This document shows positions 60,418 through 64,000 of a stretch of 64,000 nt of DNA, piece by piece. Position 1 is the first letter of the stretch. The number at the start of each line of letters is the position of its first letter. The stretch is from Cephalotus follicularis (taxonomy: Eukaryota > Streptophyta > Magnoliopsida > Oxalidales > Cephalotaceae): positions 116,318 to 180,317 of the forward strand of contig BDDD01002291.1 of the NCBI GenBank assembly GCA_001972305.1, read 5' to 3'. The notes below the pieces were generated by a model. It ran no database searches. It was not told the origin of the DNA and saw only the letters and a program-made list of their open reading frames with translations. Made by a program: the position numbers and the translations under genes.

Positions 60418-63400
60418 CTCAAAACCCCCTGAAAACCCAAAAACCCGAGGGAATCCTCAAAAACACTGGAAACCCAAAAACACGAGGGAACCCTCAAAAA
60501 CTCGAAGGAACCCTCAAAACCCCTGGAAACCCAAAAACCCGAGGGAACCCGCAAAAACCCCGGAAACCCAAAAACCCGAGGGAACCCTAAAAAACCCCAA
60601 GGGAACCCTACAAAACCAAGGAAACCCAAAAACCCGAGGGAATCCTCAAAAACCCAGGAAACCGTAAAACCCGAGGGAACCCTCAAAAACCCCTGGACAC
60701 CCGAAAACCCGAGGGAACCCTCAAAAACCCCTGACCCTAGAAACCCAAAAACCCGAGGGAACCCTCAAAAACCCCTGGAAACCCAAAAACTCGAGGGAAC
60801 CCTCAAAAACCCTAGAAACCCAAAAACCCGAGGGAACCCTCAAAAACCCCTGAAAACCCAAAAACCCGAGGGAATCCTCAAAAACACCGAAAACCCGAAA
60901 ACCCGAGGGAACCCTCAAAAACCCTGAAAACCCAAAAACCCGAAGGAACCCTCAAAAACCCCTGGAAACCCAAAAACCTGAGGGAACCCTCAAAAACCCT
61001 TAGAAACCCAAAAACATGAGGGAACCCTCAAAAATCCCTGGAAACCCAAAAACCCGAGGGAACCATCAAAACCCCTGGAAACCCAAAAACCCGAGGGAAC
61101 GGTCAAAACCACTGGAAACCCAAAAACCCGAGGGAACCCTCAAAACCCCTGGAAACCCAAAAACCCAAGGGAACCCTCAAAAACCCTGGAAACCCAAAAA
61201 CCCGAGGGAACCCTCAAAAACCCCTGAAAACCCAAAAACCCGAGGGAACCCTAGAAAATCCATGGAAACCCAAAAATCTAAGGGAACCCTCAAAAACCTC
61301 AGAAACCCAAAAACCTGAGGGAACCCTCGAAAACCCCAAGGGAAACCCTCAAAAACCCTGGAAACCCAAAAACCAGAGGGAACCCTCAAAAACCCCTGGA
61401 AACCCAAAAACCCGAGGGAACCCTCAAAAACCCTGGAAACCCAAAAACTCGAGAGAACCCTCAAAAACCCTGGAAACCCAAAAACCCGAGGGAACCTTCA
61501 ACAACCCCTGGAAACCCAAAAACCCGAGGGAACCCTCAAAACCCCTGAAAACCCAAAAACCCGAGGGAACCCTCAAAAACCCTAAAACCAAAAAACCCGA
61601 GGGAACCCTCAAAAACCCTTGGAAACACAAAAACCCGAAGGAACCCTCAAAACCAATGGAAACACAAAAACTCGAGGGAACCCTCAAAAACCCTAAACCC
61701 CAAACCCTAAACCCTAAAACCCTAAACCCTAAACCCTAAACCCTAAACCCCGAGGGAACCCTTAAAAACCAAGGAAAACCCAAAAACCTTAAGGAACCCT
61801 TAAAAACCCCAGGAAACCCAAAAACCAGAGGGAACCCTCAAAAACCCCTAGAAACCCAAAAACAAAAGGTAACCCTGAAAAACCTTGGAAACCCAAAAAC
61901 ACCAGGGAACCCTCAAAAACCCCTGGAAACCCAAAAACACGAGGGAACCCTCAAAAGCCCTGGAAACCCAAAAATCTGAGAGAACACTCAAAAACCCCAG
62001 GAATCCCAAAAACCTGAGGGAACCCTCAAAAAGCCCAGGAAACCCAAACACCAGAGGGAACCCTCAAAAACCCTGGAAACCCAAAAACCTGAGGGAACCT
62101 TCAAAAACCCTAGAAACCCAAAAACCCAAGGGAACCCTCAAAACCCCTAGAAACCCAAAAACCCGAGGGAAACCTCAAAAACCCTAAAAACCCAAAAACC
62201 TGAGGGAACCCTCAAAAACCCTGGAAACTCAAAAACCTGAGGGAACCCTCAAAAACAAAGGAAAACCCAAAAACCTAAGGGAATCCTCAAAAACCCCTAA
62301 GAACCCCAAAACCTGAGGGAACCCTCAAAAACCCCGAGGGAACCCTCGAAAACCCCTTGCAACCCAAAAAACTGAGAGAACCCTCAAAACCCCTAGAAAC
62401 CCAAAAACCTAAGAGAACTCTCAAAAACCCTGGAAACCCAAAAACCCGAGGGAAACCTCGAAAACCCCGGAAACCCAAAAACCCGAGGGAACCCTCAAAA
62501 ACCCTGAAAACCCAAAAACCCGAGGGAACCCTCAAAATCCCCTAGAAATCCAAAAACCTAAGGGAACCCTCAAAAAACCATAAAAACCCAAAAACCCGAG
62601 TGAACCCGCAAAACCCCTGGAAACCCAAAAACTTGAGGGAATCCTCAAAAACCCTGTAAACCCAAAAACCCGAGCGAACCCTCAAAAACCCCTGGAAACC
62701 CAAAAACCCGAGGGAACCCTCAAAAACCCTTGGAAACCCAAAAACCCGAGGGAACCCAAAAACCCGAGGGAACCCTCAAAACCCCTGGAAACCCAAAAAC
62801 CTGAGGGAAAGCTCAAAAATCCTAAAAACCCAAAAACCCAAGGGAGCCCTCAAAAACCCTGGAAACCCAAAACCCGAGAGAACCCTCAAAAACCCCTGAA
62901 AACCCAAAAACCCAAGGGAACCCTCAAAAACCCCTAGGAACCCCAAAACCTGAGGGAACCCTCAAAAACCCCGAGGGAACCCTCAAAAACCCCTTGAAAC
63001 CCAAAAACCTGAGGGAACCCTCAAAACCCCAAGAAACCCAAAAACCCGAGGGAACCCTCAAAAACCTTGGAAATCCAAAAACCTGAGGGAACCCTCAAAA
63101 ACCCCTGGAAATCCAAAAACCTCAGGGAACCCTCAAAAAACCTTAAAAACACAAAAACCTGAGGGAACCCTCAAAAACCCAGGAAACCCCAAAACCCGAG
63201 GGAACCCTCAAAAACCCTTGAAAATCCAAAAACCTAAGGGAACCCTCAAAAACCCCTGGGAGTCCCAAAACCCTAGGGAACCCTCAAAAACCCCAAGGGA
63301 ACCCTCAAAAACACCAGGAAACCCAAAAACCCGAGGGAACCCTTAAAAACCCCAAGAAACCCAAAAACCTTAGGGAACCCTCAAAAACCCAAGGAAACCC

Positions 63401-64000
63401 AAAAACCAGAGGGAACCCTCAAAAACCCTTGAAACCCAAAAACCTGATGAACCCTCAAAAACCCCTGGAAACCCCAAAACCCGAAGGAACCCTCAAAAAC
63501 CCTTCAAACCCAAAAACCTGAGGGAACCTTCAAAATCCCCTAGAAATCCAAAAACCTAAGGGATCCCTCAAAAAACCATAAAAACCCAAAAACCCGAGTG
63601 AACCCTCAAAAACCCTAGAAACCCAAAAACCTGAGGGAACCCTCGAAAACCCCTGAAAACCCAAAAACCTAAAGGAACCCTCAAAAACCCCTAGGAACCC
63701 CAAAACCCGAGGGAACCCTCAAAAACCCCGAGGGAACCGTCAAAAACCCCTGGAAACCCAAAAACCCGAGGAACCCTCAAAAACCCATGGAAACCCAAAA
63801 ACCTGAAGGAACCCTAAAAAATCCCTGGAAATCTAAAAACCTAAGGGAACCCGCAAAAAACCCTAAAAACCCAAAATCCTGAGGGAACCCTCAAAAACCC
63901 CTAACAACCCAAAAACCCGAGGGAACCCTCAAAACCCCTGGAAACCCAAAAACCTGAGGGAAAGCTCAAAAATCCTAAAAACCCAAAAACCCAAGGGAGC
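60418..64000. repeat. Telomere-like minisatellite, about 38-bp unit, runs off window
   Basis: More than 3.5 kb of a degenerate unit: AAACCCAAAAACCCGAGG, then GAACCCTCAAAAACCCCTGG, in total about 38 bp, so roughly 90 copies. The unit is built of A3-5/C3-4 blocks like CCCTAAA telomere repeats. Each copy carries the dyad GAGGGAACCCTC. Variants occur: a short unit CCCCGAGGGAACCCTCAAAAA at 62330, 62970 and 63728, and a longer block shared at 62808 and 63961. The minus strand is G-rich, with four G3 runs per unit. Satellite or subtelomeric DNA is likely. Confidence 0.95.
61691..61750 (+). repeat. Interstitial telomeric block, (CCCTAAA)n
   Basis: Eight near-perfect heptamers CCCTAAA, with one CCCCAAA and one CCCTAAAA, embedded in the 38-bp array. 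This is the plant (Arabidopsis-type) telomere repeat in the C-rich orientation. Confidence 0.9.

Noticed and set aside
60384-62545. Extensin or other proline-rich cell-wall protein
   Set aside because: The unit is not a multiple of three and indels are frequent. The frames end and restart at random, as expected from satellite DNA.
60418-64000. CRISPR-like regular repeats
   Set aside because: There are no unique spacers. Units are head-to-tail and degenerate, and the host is a plant.

Overview
This is nuclear DNA of a flowering plant, most likely a woody eudicot. The evidence is GT-AG introns of 0.1-6 kb, AT-rich intergenic DNA, nested Ty1/copia and Ty3/gypsy LTR retrotransposons, a hAT transposon, plant-type genes and CCCTAAA telomere-type repeats. 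The species cannot be named from the sequence alone.

Three host genes can be read through their exons. (1) A WRN-like RecQ DNA helicase on + (16 exons, 6895-16429) lacks its 5' exons; either they lie left of the window behind a copia nest, or they are lost. (2) A two-exon mitochondrial calcium uniporter (MCU) gene on - (42570-41164) looks complete at 294 codons. (3) An eight-exon TLC-domain (TMEM56/TLCD4-like) membrane protein gene on - (55749-45055) looks complete at 267 codons. Its fourth intron holds a 4.6-kb hAT transposon. These genes do unrelated jobs (DNA repair, mitochondrial Ca2+ uptake, membrane lipid biology) and do not form a system.

Layout: 1-6487 is a nest of broken copia elements on -, ending in three very short LTRs. 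6895-16429 is the helicase gene. About 17.2-38.2 kb is a multi-layer nest. An old chromovirus-like LTR is split by a Tat-lineage gypsy element (17868-36248, TSD TCACC). The 3' LTR of that element is in turn split by a chromovirus LTR fragment and a SIRE-lineage copia element. The Tat element carries an antisense accessory ORF whose first residues resemble the histone H3 tail. 38.2-41.1 kb is AT-rich DNA with no convincing gene. 41.1-42.6 kb is MCU. 42.6-45.0 kb is intergenic and holds a fold-back element. 45.0-56.3 kb is the TLC gene with its hAT insertion. 56.54-60.42 kb is a three-layer nest of solo LTRs. 60.42-64.0 kb is a telomere-like minisatellite (about 38-bp unit, with an embedded CCCTAAA block) that runs off the window.

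The observations most worth a second look are the H3-tail-like N-terminus of the antisense retrotransposon ORF, the telomere-like array directly downstream of an LTR TATA box, the solo-LTR nest, the dense GTTGACG arrays in SIRE LTRs, and the nearly intact hAT transposase with a (CA)n slippage frameshift.
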